From JBAXXL01 sp037127915 (GTDB lineage: Bacteria > Bacteroidota > Ignavibacteria > Kapaibacteriales > UBA2268), in assembly GCA_037127915.1 (NCBI GenBank), contig JBAXXL010000010.1, positions 43,198 to 107,197 on the forward strand: 64,000 nucleotides of DNA. Direction: 5' to 3'. The notes beneath the pieces are model-generated. The model did no database searches and was not told the DNA's origin. It was given only the letters and a program-made list of their open reading frames with translations. This document shows, piece after piece, positions 18,568 through 26,616 of this stretch. Made by a program: the position numbers and the translations under genes. Positions within the stretch are counted from its first letter, which is position 1, and each line of letters opens with the position of its first letter.

Positions 18568-18767
18568 AAATAAATGCTGCGGACGGCACTGTTGTATTGA
18601 CATGGAAAAGAACTATAAGCACAGAAATAGGGACTTTCTCGAGTTTGGAAAACAGGCCTCAATTATCAGTGGAAGTTTGAAGTGATTCGGAGAGTACCAA
18701 CCTTTCCCGGAAGGTTCTTCAATCCGAGGATGAACGTAAGTTCCGGCAGTGTCCCTGCAGTTTATTT
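18568..18767 (+). ncRNA. ssrS: Structured RNA between zapA and rny, probable 6S RNA
   Basis: About 200 nt of non-coding sequence closes on itself. AAATAAA (18568-18574) pairs with TTTATTT (18761-18767), CTGC (18577-18580) with GCAG (18757-18760), GGA with TCC, and CACTG (18587-18591) with CAGTG (18747-18751): about 19 bp broken by small bulges. The far end carries a hairpin (AACCTT 18699-18704, AAGGTT 18711-18716) above a TCGGA/TCCGA helix. A long rod with a terminal closing stem, internal bulges and an apical hairpin is the 6S RNA layout, which sequesters housekeeping RNA polymerase. The position right after zapA fits. The identity is inference; a covariance search would settle it. Confidence 0.5.
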
Positions 18768-18883
18768 GAATTACGGATATTATATACATTATTAAATTAC
18801 AACTTGGCATACCCAAAGCAAATTTTTGAGAGCTTATTTAAAAGCCGAGTTATTTGACAAATTAAAATAGATGGAGTATGTTT

Positions 18884-20443
18884 ATGGGCATATTAACAAT
18901 TGTTATTGTGAGCGTATTGGGCTTTTTGGCGGCATTTGTCATAGGCAATATATCGACCAAAAGTGCAATAAAAGAGAAGATTAGTCAAGCGGAATTAAAC
19001 GCAAAAAACATTTTAAAAGACGCCGAAAACGAAGCTAGAAATGTAAAAAAGGAAAAAATGCTCGAAGCCAAAGAAGAATGGCATCGTAGAAAAATGGAAT
19101 TTGAGAGCGAAGCGAACCAGAGAAATCAAAAAGCTAAGACCATTGAAAAACAGTTAAAAGAAAGAGAAGACGGTTTAAACAGTAAGTTAGAACTTATTCA
19201 GAAGAAAGAAGCAAAAGTACAGGCTTTTGAAGAAGATATGGCAGGAAAAGAAAAGAAACTTGCCGAGAAAGCTAAAGGCATCGATTTAATAATTGATGAG
19301 CAAAACAAAAGATTAGAACAAGTTGCAGGACTTTCCCGCGAAGACGCAAAGAAAATCCTTATGGATAATTTATTTAATGAAGCTAAGGTTGATGGTCAAT
19401 CTATTGCCCATAAAATCCGCGAAGAAGCACGTATTACCGCAACAAAAGAAGCTCAGAACATAGTGGTTCAAGCTATCCAACGCTCTGCTTCCGATCATAG
19501 TACTGAAACTACAGTAGCTGTTGTGAACTTAGACGGCGACGAAATGAAAGGCAGAATTATCGGGCGCGAAGGTAGAAATATCCGCGCATTTGAAGCCGCA
19601 ACAGGAATAGACTTGATAATTGACGATACTCCTGAAGCGGTTGTAATTTCCGGTTTCGATCCCTTCCGCCGTGAAGTTGCAAAAATAGCCCTTGAGCGTT
19701 TGATGTTAGATGGCCGTATTCACCCGACCCGTATTGAAGAAGTAGTAGAAAAGGTTAAAAACGAATTGGAAGGCAATTTGGAGCAAATCGGTGAAGCCGC
19801 AATTTTCGAATTGGGTATCCACAATATGCACGTTGAACTTCTGAAATTAATCGGTAGAATGAAATACCGCACAAGTTACGGACAGAATTTGCTGAACCAC
19901 TCACTGGAAGTTGCTTATTTAGCCGGTATAATGGCGGCAGAAATAGGCGTTGATGTTGACTTGGCGAAAAGAGCCGCTATATTGCACGATATAGGAAAGT
20001 GCGTTGAAAAAGAAACCGCTCCTCACGCTTTAATCGGTTATGAATTAGCGAAAAAATATAAAGAAAAATACACAGTTTGCAATGCAATCGGCGCCCATCA
20101 CGAAGATATCGAGATGGAAACTCCAATTGCGGTATTGATTCAAGCGGCTGATTCAATCAGCGGTGCTCGTCCGGGTGCCCGCCGTGAATCGTTGGAAAAC
20201 TATGTTAAGAGATTGCAAAAACTCGAAGAGATTGCTCAAAGTTTCCAAGGTGTTGCTAAAACATTCGCTATTCAAGCAGGTCGTGAGATTCGCGTTATTG
20301 TTGAACCGGATGCAATTGATGATTTCACAGCTGATGAGATTTCCGTCAATGTAGCTAAGAAAATCGAATTGGAAATGGAATATCCGGGTCAAATTAAAGT
20401 TACAGTTGTTAGAGAACGTCGTAGCGTTGCTTTCGCAAAATAA
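18884..20443 (+). CDS. rny: Ribonuclease Y
   Basis: A 519-residue membrane-anchored endoribonuclease that starts mRNA decay. Visible parts: an N-terminal membrane segment (GILTIVIVSVLGFLAAFVIG), a long charged coiled coil (about 25-190), a KH RNA-binding domain with IGREGRNIRAFEAATGIDLI (about 215-270), and an HD catalytic domain with the metal-binding pair in AAILHDIGK (about 360-370) plus NHSLEVAYLAG and GAHHEDIE. Length and order are those of RNase Y/YmdA. The frame also has an ATG at 18878, but GGAG (18873-18876) is 7 nt from the ATG at 18884 and only 1 nt from the other, so I choose 18884. asd follows within 20 bp, so the two are probably co-transcribed. Confidence 0.95.
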   Translation: MGILTIVIVSVLGFLAAFVIGNISTKSAIKEKISQAELNAKNILKDAENEARNVKKEKMLEAKEEWHRRKMEFESEANQRNQKAKTIEKQLKEREDGLNSKLELIQKKEAKVQAFEEDMAGKEKKLAEKAKGIDLIIDEQNKRLEQVAGLSREDAKKILMDNLFNEAKVDGQSIAHKIREEARITATKEAQNIVVQAIQRSASDHSTETTVAVVNLDGDEMKGRIIGREGRNIRAFEAATGIDLIIDDTPEAVVISGFDPFRREVAKIALERLMLDGRIHPTRIEEVVEKVKNELEGNLEQIGEAAIFELGIHNMHVELLKLIGRMKYRTSYGQNLLNHSLEVAYLAGIMAAEIGVDVDLAKRAAILHDIGKCVEKETAPHALIGYELAKKYKEKYTVCNAIGAHHEDIEMETPIAVLIQAADSISGARPGARRESLENYVKRLQKLEEIAQSFQGVAKTFAIQAGREIRVIVEPDAIDDFTADEISVNVAKKIELEMEYPGQIKVTVVRERRSVAFAK

Positions 20444-20459
20444 TTTGAGGTCATTGAAT

Positions 20460-21446
20460 TTGAACAAAGAAAAAGTAAATGTCGCTGTTGTAGGTGCTAC
20501 CGGTTTGGTTGGCAGAACGATGCTCCAAGTTCTTAAAGAGCGCAATTTCCCTTGCGGAAGCGTAAAAGCATTGGCGTCCGCACGTACAGCAGGACAGTTT
20601 GTAGAATTTGGATCAGAAAAGATCATAGTAGAAGAGTTAATATCCACATCATTCGATGGTGTGGATATTGCTTTGTTTTCAGCTGGCTCCGACGTAAGCC
20701 GTGTGTTTGCGCCTATAGCCGCAGATGCCGGTTGTATTGTTATTGATAATGGAAGCTATTGGAGAATGCACGAAGATGTGCCTCTCTGTGTGCCGGAGGT
20801 TAACCCTGAAAGTATAAAAAGCCACAAGAATATAATAGCTAACCCCAACTGCTCAACGATTCAACTAGTGTTGCCTTTAAAAGCCCTTGACGAGGCTTTC
20901 GGATTGAAAAGGGTCGTTTGCTCGACATACCAATCAATATCGGGTGCCGGGCAAAAGGGACTGGATCAATTGGATTCGGAAGTTTCGGGTGAAAAAACAA
21001 ATTGTAAACACCGGATAGCGTTCAATACAATGTTTCATTCGTCGTATGGTGATAGTGAATTCACCCAAGAAGAACGCAAAATGTTTGCCGAGACTCGCAA
21101 GATTATGAATAACAAAGATTTGCGCTTAGCGTTTACCTGTGTCCGATTACCCGTTTTAGGCGGTCACGGCGAATCGGTAAATTTAGAGCTTAAATCACCT
21201 TTCACACTCGACGGGGCTAAGAAAGTTCTTTCCGATTTCGAGGGTATCGTGTTGGTTGATGATTTGGCAAATGATATTTACCCGACAGCGCAATTAGCTT
21301 CAGGCAAAGATGAAGTTTTCGTTGGGCGCGTTCGTTTGGACGATTCCGTAGAAAATGGACTATACTTATGGATTTCAGCGGATAATTTGCGCAAAGGCGC
21401 CGCCACAAATGCGGTACAGATAGCGGAACTATTAATTGATAGTTGA
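20460..21446 (+). CDS. asd: Aspartate-semialdehyde dehydrogenase (TTG start)
   Basis: A 328-residue NADPH-dependent enzyme that reduces aspartyl phosphate to aspartate semialdehyde, the branch point to lysine/diaminopimelate, threonine and methionine. The N-terminus has the nucleotide-binding loop VAVVGATGLVGRTML; the catalytic cysteine sits in NPNCSTIQLV, and later come QSISGAGQKGL and LPVLGGHGES. The frame is open upstream into rny, but no ATG serves. GAGG (20447-20450) lies 9 nt before TTG 20460, giving MNKEKVNVAVVG, the family's normal start. Oddly, the last codons (LLIDS and the stop) lie inside the 'attgatagttgatagttg' dispersed repeat, so the C-terminus appears to have been redrawn by a repeat. 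Confidence 0.93.
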   Translation: MNKEKVNVAVVGATGLVGRTMLQVLKERNFPCGSVKALASARTAGQFVEFGSEKIIVEELISTSFDGVDIALFSAGSDVSRVFAPIAADAGCIVIDNGSYWRMHEDVPLCVPEVNPESIKSHKNIIANPNCSTIQLVLPLKALDEAFGLKRVVCSTYQSISGAGQKGLDQLDSEVSGEKTNCKHRIAFNTMFHSSYGDSEFTQEERKMFAETRKIMNNKDLRLAFTCVRLPVLGGHGESVNLELKSPFTLDGAKKVLSDFEGIVLVDDLANDIYPTAQLASGKDEVFVGRVRLDDSVENGLYLWISADNLRKGAATNAVQIAELLIDS

Positions 21447-21800
21447 TAGTTGAAAGTTGAAAATGAGAAGAGAAGAAAGAAGAAGAAGAATGGAACGCTA
21501 ATGACACTGATTTGGCAGATTAACGCAGATTGATTTTCTTGATTATTTGAATTAAGATTAAAGAATTATAGGATGTTGTCATTCAAAGCGAAGCGAAGGA
21601 TCCATCTTCAATCAAATTTTGAGTTTTGAATTTTGAATTTTAAATGCGAAGAGAAGAAACCCCCGTAATTCGTAATTTGAAATTCGTAATTGATTTTCTT
21701 CAATCCTGAAAGGATGGAATTATTGTAGCAAATGAAATTTCGAATTGTGGTAAAACCCTGAAAGGGTGAAATAAAAAAGGGGTAGACCCCAAAATAATCT
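21432..21800. repeat. Dispersed repeats after asd
   Basis: Starting inside the last codons of asd: 'attgatagttgatagttg' and a purine-rich run, an inverted relative of the 'gcagattaacgcagat' unit (near 13,987), the 'gcgaagcgaaggatccatct' element, a 'gaattttgaattttgaattt' tandem (mirrored near 31,307), and two 'cctgaaagg' hairpins (near 21,701-21,715 and 21,755-21,767). No gene is seen. Confidence 0.65.
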
Positions 21801-21954
21801 ATTGTGCCGTAAATATTGCATTCTTACGGAATTCATTCACAATAATCTTCATATTTTCTATTAATATTGCATCACTACGTGATTGAACAGCGTAACTGTG
21901 CTGCTTTATTCCAGCACGTTCCCAAGCTATTGTATGAGAAATAAATGCTTGATT
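21799..21954 (-). other. Possible protein-coding remnant (51 codons, no start)
   Basis: On the minus strand an open frame between two stops reads, in part, AFISHTIAWERAGIKQHSYA and then SDAILIENMKIIVNEF, ending in a TAG at 21799-21801. The composition looks protein-like and it ends cleanly, but it has no start codon, no ribosome binding site, and lies among repeats. I do not recognise the family. It may be the 3' stub of a deleted gene, or a chance product of the hairpin repeats in this gap. Confidence 0.25.
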
Positions 21955-22003
21955 TTAGCTCATCCCCAAGTCCGTTTTTGCATCATCATTTTTTTACTTT
22001 TCC

Positions 22004-22156
22004 TGAATTATTTTCACTTTTTTTGGATTTTTTTCAATCAGAGAGAAAGAAACTGACTTCTCAGTTGTCTATACAACTGTAAAGTGCAAAAATTATATTA
22101 TATTTGCAATTGTTCTGTTATTAATTTGAAAAGTTCATTTTTTTGATAGGGTTCTT
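22004..22156 (+). promoter_or_regulatory. Shared upstream block, copy A (promoter and leader)
   Basis: One of three related blocks in the window (others at 24296 and 56073). In order: 'gaattattttcac', a T-run with TTGGATTT, 'cagagagaaagaaactgact', 'tctcagttgtctatacaact', then in copies A and B 'gtaaagtgcaaaaattat' and TATATTTG (22099-22106), a perfect -7 box. Inside are the inverted repeats GAGAA...TTCTC and GTTGT-ctat-ACAAC. The start codon of the vWA/FISUMP gene follows about 50 bp after the box. I infer a shared promoter plus operator or leader. Confidence 0.55.
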
Positions 22157-24208
22157 ATGAAAAAATCAATACTTTGTTTTATTATTTTGTTAATTGGCTC
22201 TACTGCTTACAGCCAGAACTTATCTATTTTCAATATTGACGCATCCGCTTTTCCGAATGTCAAAGCAAACTTCTACGCTTTCGATGCTGGGTGGAATCAG
22301 CAATTCCCTGATAAAAGTGCGTTAGAAATAAAAGAAAATGGACTGACGCGCGATATAGTAAATGTTATATGCCCAACTCCCAAAACACCAACAGTTTTGT
22401 CGAGCGTTTTGGTAATGGATATTTCCAATTCAATAAACGGAATACATTTAGATATAGCAAAAGCCGCCGCCAAAGTATGGGTTAATGCTTTAACTACTGA
22501 TAATAGTGAATGTGCTCTAATAACCTTCAACCACTTTAACTATTTCAATCAGGATTTTACGACAGATAAAACCAAATTATTGAAAGCGGTTAATAATTTT
22601 TCTAGTTCTTATGGAACTGATTATAATAAAGCGTTAATTGATTCGAAGTGCTGTGGCTTACGCGCAACTGAAATAGGCAAATATCAAAAAGTAATAGTTT
22701 TAATGGTTGACGGACTTTCCAGTTCTGAAACAGAAGTCAACAAAATAGTAGCGGAGGCTAAGCTCCAAAATTGCAAAATCTTTGTCGTTTCAGTAGATAT
22801 GAAATGTCCAAGAGCTTTGAAGGATATATCAACACAAACCGGCGGGCAGTGGTATGAAAATGTTGCCACTGAAAGCAAAGCCGCTGAAATATTTCATTTA
22901 ATTTTAAAAATAGCTCAGGGTGCCGAACCTTGTTCTATCTTATGGCGAAGTGACGCAAATTGTGATACTTCTGATGTAAACATTGAAATGGCTTGGAATG
23001 GACTAAAAGCAACCTCTATTTATCCAACACCTGCCAAGGCAATCCATAAATTGGAAGTTAGCCCGACGACTATTTCATTTGGAGCGATAAAAATGGGTAA
23101 ATATAGAGATATGACGATTAAATTATCGGCAAATGACTATAGTTATACGATTTCCTCAATTAAGTTAAAATATGGAACAATCGCTTTTCAGATAAAGGAT
23201 GTAGCTTTTCCTCTTACCATATCTAAGAATACAAGCTACGACATTACTATTCGTTATACACCAACGGATTCAAATTTATGTTATGGTGGATTTGAAATTG
23301 AAACCGATTATTGCTCTTCGTATTTCAGCTGTATAGGTGGATATACGATTAAGCCAATGAAATCGAAAACTTTAAACCTCACCAAACCAAATGGGGGTGA
23401 ATCATTTTATACTAATTCTGATACGCTTATTACTTGGTCGGGTGTTATTCCTTCGGATACGGTTACTTTGGAATATAGCTTAGATAACGGGGCTAAATGG
23501 ATTTTGATTTCAGATACTGCCACCGGCTCTAGTTATCGATGGTCTATCCCACAGACTCCAAGCGATATTTGCTTGGTAAGGGTAACAGCAAATGCAATGG
23601 CAAATGCTATAATAGTTCCGGAATGTAAAAATGGCAGAATTACAATTGGCAATCAAACTTGGATGTGTAGAAATTTAGATGTTACAACTTATCGTGATGG
23701 AACACCAATTCCCGAAGTTACTAATTCTTCAGAATGGGCGAATTTAAAAACAGGCGCTTGGTGTTACTATAATAACGACCCTGCAATGGGAGCAATATAT
23801 GGTAAACTTTACAATTGGTATGCTGTTAACGATTCGCGCGGCTTAGCACCCGAAGGCTGGCATATACCGTCCGATAAAGAATGGAATATATTATCAGATT
23901 TTCTTGGGGGTGCAGATATAGCCGCAGGTAAATTAAAAAGTAAAGGAACAATTGAAGCCGGAGATGGTTTATGGAATAGCCCTAATTCCGGTGCAACAAA
24001 TGAAAGCGGCTTTTCAGCTCTCCCGGGCGGTGCCCGTTGTCAACACGGTACATTCTGTTGGATTGGTGATTATGGTTACTGGTCGATGTCTAATAAATAC
24101 GATGCGTCAAATCAATCGGGCATTATCATTAGTGGTGGTAGTACTAATATTGGAGGATCATTTGGTCCAAAGGACGTTGGTTTATCTGTTCGTTGTCTGA
24201 AGGATTAA
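22157..24208 (+). CDS. Secreted vWA / KRE9-like / FISUMP protein, copy A
   Basis: A 683-residue exported protein. Signal peptide MKKSILCFIILLIGSTAYSQ. A von Willebrand factor A domain (about 75-250) has the metal-binding start VLVMDISNS (DxSxS) and IVLMVDG. A beta domain follows (about 295-400). A KRE9/KNH-like Ig domain comes next (about 405-490; NGGESF, ITWSG, LEYSLDNGAKW). Last is a FISUMP (Fibrobacter major paralogous) domain from about 495: IGNQTWMCRNLDVTTY, WYAVNDSRGLAPEGWHIPSD, ending VRCLKD. FISUMP domains have a C-type-lectin-like fold and often sit on surface proteins; vWA domains bind ligands through a divalent metal. There is no T9SS sorting domain, unlike most exported proteins here. 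A tandem copy follows. The ligand is unknown. Confidence 0.85.
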   Translation: MKKSILCFIILLIGSTAYSQNLSIFNIDASAFPNVKANFYAFDAGWNQQFPDKSALEIKENGLTRDIVNVICPTPKTPTVLSSVLVMDISNSINGIHLDIAKAAAKVWVNALTTDNSECALITFNHFNYFNQDFTTDKTKLLKAVNNFSSSYGTDYNKALIDSKCCGLRATEIGKYQKVIVLMVDGLSSSETEVNKIVAEAKLQNCKIFVVSVDMKCPRALKDISTQTGGQWYENVATESKAAEIFHLILKIAQGAEPCSILWRSDANCDTSDVNIEMAWNGLKATSIYPTPAKAIHKLEVSPTTISFGAIKMGKYRDMTIKLSANDYSYTISSIKLKYGTIAFQIKDVAFPLTISKNTSYDITIRYTPTDSNLCYGGFEIETDYCSSYFSCIGGYTIKPMKSKTLNLTKPNGGESFYTNSDTLITWSGVIPSDTVTLEYSLDNGAKWILISDTATGSSYRWSIPQTPSDICLVRVTANAMANAIIVPECKNGRITIGNQTWMCRNLDVTTYRDGTPIPEVTNSSEWANLKTGAWCYYNNDPAMGAIYGKLYNWYAVNDSRGLAPEGWHIPSDKEWNILSDFLGGADIAAGKLKSKGTIEAGDGLWNSPNSGATNESGFSALPGGARCQHGTFCWIGDYGYWSMSNKYDASNQSGIIISGGSTNIGGSFGPKDVGLSVRCLKD

Positions 24209-24295
24209 TTGAGTTTATTTAAAAATGGAATTAAATAATAATAATAAATATACATCAACTCATCCGAAGACTGGCAGTCATCGTATGAGTAAAGA

Positions 24296-24447
24296 GAATT
24301 ATTTTCACATTTTTTGCATTTTTTTCAACCAGAGAGAAAGAAACGGACTTCTCTGTTGTCTATACTACTGTAAAGTGCAAAAATTATATTATATTTGCAA
24401 TTGTTCTGCTATTAATTTGAAAAGTTCATTTTTTTGAAAGGGTTATT
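24296..24447 (+). promoter_or_regulatory. Shared upstream block, copy B (promoter and leader)
   Basis: The same block as at 22004, nearly identical from 'gaattattttcac' to the start codon, with TATATTTG at 24390-24397. It is part of the tandem duplication unit. The few changes include loss of the perfect GTTGT/ACAAC arms (here GTTGT/ACTAC), which suggests that hairpin is not essential, while the 'gagagaaagaaac.gacttct' part is kept. Confidence 0.55.
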
Positions 24448-26499
24448 ATGAAAAAAGGAATACTTTGTTTTATTATTTTGTTAATTGGCTCTACTGCTTA
24501 CGGCCAGAATTTACAGTTTTTCAATATTGACGCATCCGCTTTTCCGAATGTCAAAGCAAACTTCTACGCCTTCGATGCGGCATGGAATCAGCAAAGTCCT
24601 GATAAAAGCGCATTAGAAATAAAAGAAAATGGACTGACGCGTTTTATAATAAATGTTACGAATCCTACTCCGACAGCTCCAACTGTTCTATCGAGTGTTT
24701 TGGTAATGGATATTTCAAATTCTTTAAACGGAATACATTTAGATATAGCCAAAGCCGCCGCCAAAGCATGGGTTAATGCTTTGCCAACTGATAATAGTGA
24801 ATGTGCTCTAATAACCTTCAACCATTTTAACTATTTCAACCAGGATTTTACTGCTGATAAAAGCAAATTATTGAAAGCTGTTAATAATTTTTCTAATTCT
24901 TTTGGAACTGATTATAATAAAGCACTAATTGACTCAATGTGCAGTGCTTTGCGCGTAACTGAAACAGGCAAATATCAGAAAGTTATTGTATTGATGATTG
25001 ATGGGCTTACCAGTTCAATAACAGATGTCAACAAGATAGTTACAGAAGCAAAACGCCAAAAATGTAAAATCTTTGTCGTTTCAGTGGATATAAAATGTCC
25101 AAAAGCTTTGAAGGATATATCAACACAAACCGGAGGACAATGGTATGAAAATGTTGCCACTGAAAGCAAAGCCACTGAAATATTTCATTTAATTTTAAAA
25201 ATAGCTCAGGGTGCCGAACCTTGTTCTGTTTTATGGCGTGGTGTCGCAAATTGCGATACCTCCAATGTGAGTGTGGAATTTGCTTGGAAGGGACTAAAAG
25301 CAACGAATGTTTATCCTACGTCTGTAAATGAAATACATAAACTGGAAGTAACTCCATCAGGGGTAATGTTTGGAGCGGTACAGCTAGGTACATCAAAAGG
25401 TACGACAATCAAATTAGCGCCGAAAGATGTGGATTACACTATTTCCTCGATTAAGTTAAAATATGGATCAACCGCTTTTCAGATAAAGGATGTAGCTTTT
25501 CCACTTACCATACCTAAGAATACAAGCTTCAACCTTACTATTCGTTATACACCAACGGATTCAAATTTATGTTATGGAGGATTTGAAATTGAAACCGATT
25601 ATTGCTCTTCGTATTTCAGCTGTATAGGTGGATTTTCGACCAAGAAAATGAAATCGAAAACTTTAAACCTCACTAAGCCAAATGGTAGTGAATCATTTTA
25701 TACTAATTCTGATACGCTTATTACTTGGACAGGTATTGTTCCTTCGGATACAGTTATTTTGGAATATAGCTTAGATAACGGGGCTAATTGGATTTTAATT
25801 TCAGATTCTGCTACCGGGCTTAGTTATCGATGGTCTGTCTCCCAGACTCCAAGCACTATTTGCTTGGTAAGGGTAACAGCAAATGCAAAGGCTAAGGTTG
25901 TAATAACTCAGAAATGTCAAAATGGTGAAGTTATAATTGGGGGCCAAACTTGGATGGCATGTAATTTGGATGTAGATACCTATCGTGATGGAACACCTAT
26001 TCCCGAAGTAACTGATCCGACAGTATGGGCGAGTTTAAAGACAGGTGCTTGGTGCTATTATAATAATGACCCTGCGATGGGAGTAATATATGGCAAAATA
26101 TATAATTGGTACGCGGTGAACGATTCGCGCGGCTTAGCACCCGAAGGATGGCATATACCGACTTCTGATGAATGGAAAATATTATCAGATTTTCTTGGGG
26201 GTGATTCTATATCCGGTGGTAAATTAAAAAGTACAGGGACGATTGAAACCGGAGATGGCTTATGGAAAAGCCCTAATCTCGGTGCAACAAATGAAAGCGG
26301 CTTTTCAGCTATCCCGGGCGGCTACCGAGCATCAACGGGCACATTCTCAAGTTTAGGAGGTGCAGGTAAATTTTGGTGTTCTACAGAGTATAGTACGATT
26401 TATGGTTGGAATGCGCAACTTTACAGCCACATTTCAAGTCTTATCAGATGTGGCAGTTGGAAAGAATCTGGTTCAACGGTTCGATGCGTTAGGGATTAA
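24448..26499 (+). CDS. Secreted vWA / KRE9-like / FISUMP protein, copy B
   Basis: A 683-residue paralogue of the upstream gene with the same signal peptide, vWA (VLVMDISNS, IVLMIDG), beta, KRE9-like and FISUMP domains. The first ~600 residues are highly similar to copy A. The last ~55 (after SGFSAIPGG) are almost unrelated apart from the closing VRCVRD. In a C-type-lectin-like fold this end usually forms the variable ligand-binding face, so the two copies may bind different ligands (inference). The duplicated unit includes the upstream block and about 80 bp downstream ('aaaatggaattaaa', then a 'tcatcc' word, recurs at 24220 and 26512). The following T9SS gene begins 117 bp later. Confidence 0.85.
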   Translation: MKKGILCFIILLIGSTAYGQNLQFFNIDASAFPNVKANFYAFDAAWNQQSPDKSALEIKENGLTRFIINVTNPTPTAPTVLSSVLVMDISNSLNGIHLDIAKAAAKAWVNALPTDNSECALITFNHFNYFNQDFTADKSKLLKAVNNFSNSFGTDYNKALIDSMCSALRVTETGKYQKVIVLMIDGLTSSITDVNKIVTEAKRQKCKIFVVSVDIKCPKALKDISTQTGGQWYENVATESKATEIFHLILKIAQGAEPCSVLWRGVANCDTSNVSVEFAWKGLKATNVYPTSVNEIHKLEVTPSGVMFGAVQLGTSKGTTIKLAPKDVDYTISSIKLKYGSTAFQIKDVAFPLTIPKNTSFNLTIRYTPTDSNLCYGGFEIETDYCSSYFSCIGGFSTKKMKSKTLNLTKPNGSESFYTNSDTLITWTGIVPSDTVILEYSLDNGANWILISDSATGLSYRWSVSQTPSTICLVRVTANAKAKVVITQKCQNGEVIIGGQTWMACNLDVDTYRDGTPIPEVTDPTVWASLKTGAWCYYNNDPAMGVIYGKIYNWYAVNDSRGLAPEGWHIPTSDEWKILSDFLGGDSISGGKLKSTGTIETGDGLWKSPNLGATNESGFSAIPGGYRASTGTFSSLGGAGKFWCSTEYSTIYGWNAQLYSHISSLIRCGSWKESGSTVRCVRD

Positions 26500-26616
26500 T
26501 AGGTTTATTATAAAAATGGAATTAAAAATTAATAAATTCAAATCAATTCATCCAATGACAGAAATCAATCGAATGAATAAAGAAGAAAAAAAAAAATTAA
26601 ATATAGAGATAGTGTT

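Noticed and set aside
24225..24437. 70-residue open frame between the tandem vWA/FISUMP genes
   Set aside because: It covers the shared upstream block, which is non-coding by its conservation pattern, and has no signal, ribosome binding site or family.
22157..26499. Diversity-generating retroelement targeting the FISUMP C-termini
   Set aside because: The variable C-type-lectin-like ends fit a DGR target, but no reverse transcriptase, accessory gene or template repeat was seen in the window, and differences are not limited to adenine positions.
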